Assembly: GCA_003993805.1 (NCBI GenBank)
Contig: RSEF01000031.1
Span: 18,639,741-18,703,740, forward strand
Source: Himantopus leucocephalus
Taxonomy: Eukaryota; Chordata; Aves; Charadriiformes; Recurvirostridae
Direction: 5' to 3'
DNA length: 64,000 nucleotides
The notes under the pieces were generated by a model. The model searched no databases. It saw only the letters and a program-made list of their open reading frames with translations, and had not been told where the DNA came from. The translations under genes and the position numbers were made by a program. Positions 63,101-64,000 of the stretch are shown piece after piece (positions within the stretch are counted from its first letter, which is position 1; every line of letters starts with the position of its first letter).

Positions 63101-63770
63101 AATTGTGGAATTAAAGCTCTTTCATTATTTTTTCTTTCTGCACTAGAAATCAAATGCTATCTTTAAAACCTCTTTTTGATCTTTATTGTTAGAAAGTAAT
63201 TAAATGTAGAAGATGTATTCATTGTTGTGCATGTGCTTGTAGGTACTAAAGTCAGAAAAAGGCCAATAACTTGAAATGAGGTAATTTTCAAGAAAAACGT
63301 TGGTTCAGTTTTCAGTAAGAACTGTGAGAAATAAATGCCAAAAAGATGAACTCCTGGAAAAATAACCCTCACAGAAGCCAGCAAACTATTCTGATTTAGG
63401 GAAGCCTTTATCTTACTTGTAAATTGTCATACCCTGTGAATCCTCTATGCTGCTCTTTTTAGCTCTTCCTGAATGACGATAAATTGATGCTGTGTGATGG
63501 ATATATGACCATACCTTGAATAGCTTCATTTGCATTCAACTTGCTTCACAGAAAAAGGTAACATTACAAGAAATACCCATCTTTGTTCTACTCTGGATGA
63601 AATTGTTCAAGATGGAAGGAAGCGAATGCAACTAGAATGAAGTTACATTAGTCACAGAGAGTAGAGGTGAAGTGCCTTACCAGGTGCGTCTGTCTTCCAC
63701 CCCAACATGGTAGATTGACTTGACTCAAGGATTGCCAACTGCATTTCAGTTCTGAAAGGTGTCATGCCCT

Positions 63771-63806
63771 CAGAAAAAAAATAAAATAATAATAATAAAA
63801 GAAAGA
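63771..63806. repeat. A-rich AAT microsatellite
   Basis: An A9 run followed by AAAAT and about four AAT units and A-rich sequence. Simple low-complexity repeat. Confidence 0.75.
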
Positions 63807-64000
63807 CAATGTTAGCTAGAGCAGAAGCTAACCTAATACATTTATCCAGCTATTTTTGTGTCTGTTTTTAAATTCAGTTGCATATGGATAAGACAAGTTG
63901 TTAAAACAGAGATGTCTCACAGGCCAGGGGCCTGACTGTGAATTTCTAGGAACACTGGGACCCGCATTCAGGTTTCCAAGTCAGCCACATTCCTGATACA

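Larger units (their letters stand above)
55709..64000. other. AT-rich unique sequence to the window end
   Basis: About 8.3 kb in which I recognise no gene or transposon. Contains T-rich runs (57828-57839), a T20 run ending in a single N (60131-60151), and an AAT-rich stretch (63771-63806). Open frames of 60 to 97 codons are unrecognised. Confidence 0.5.

Noticed and set aside
1..64000. Prokaryotic features (operons, CRISPR arrays, ribosome binding sites) and tRNA/rRNA genes
   Set aside because: CR1 and LTR content show vertebrate nuclear DNA. I saw no spaced direct-repeat array, no tRNA cloverleaf with A and B boxes, and no rRNA-like sequence.

Overview
The window reads as a piece of a bird genome (assembly scaffold sequence), mostly intergenic or intronic. 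The evidence is the repeat content. At least seven 3'-anchored, 5'-truncated CR1 LINE fragments are recognisable by their reverse-transcriptase C-terminal frame, and two of them end in the ATTCTGTG-type short tail repeat typical of avian CR1. One degraded solo LTR has the layout of the avian ERVL-like LTRs. There are no Alu, L1 or other mammalian repeats. Base composition is AT-rich with few CpG. Other sauropsids also carry CR1, so 'bird' is strongly favoured rather than proven.

Layout: 1-276 is a CR1 fragment cut by the window edge. 2747-2810 is a TA/CA microsatellite abutting a second CR1 end (2852-3071). 3.1-21.2 kb is mostly unique sequence with an LTR-like stretch (10.6-11.06 kb, tentative) and the ERVL-like LTR (13.29-13.85 kb). 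Through this part runs a phase-compatible series of plus-strand splice-site-bounded open segments ending in a stop codon and an AATAAA. I report it as a tentative, unrecognised gene model; a series like this can also arise by chance. 20.07-20.58 kb is a GC-rich island open on both strands. 21-34 kb is AT-rich unique sequence. At 34.7-35.2 kb a 100-N assembly gap is flanked by a CR1 fragment on one side and, on the other, a GC-rich segment resembling avian GC-rich repeats. 36.47-36.82 kb is a long pyrimidine tract with 24 uninterrupted TTC units. CR1 fragments follow at 38.5-39.2, 42.8, 45.0-45.4 and 55.4-55.7 kb, with unique AT-rich sequence between and after them.

I recognise no known protein-coding gene, tRNA, rRNA or snRNA here. 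The longest open frames are either CR1 reverse transcriptase remnants, low-complexity artefacts of the pyrimidine tract, or frames no longer than chance would give. There is no operon-like organisation and nothing resembling a prokaryotic system. The items most worth checking are the putative multi-exon gene in 3.5-21.2 kb, the unstable TTC tract, and the repeat-flanked assembly gap.
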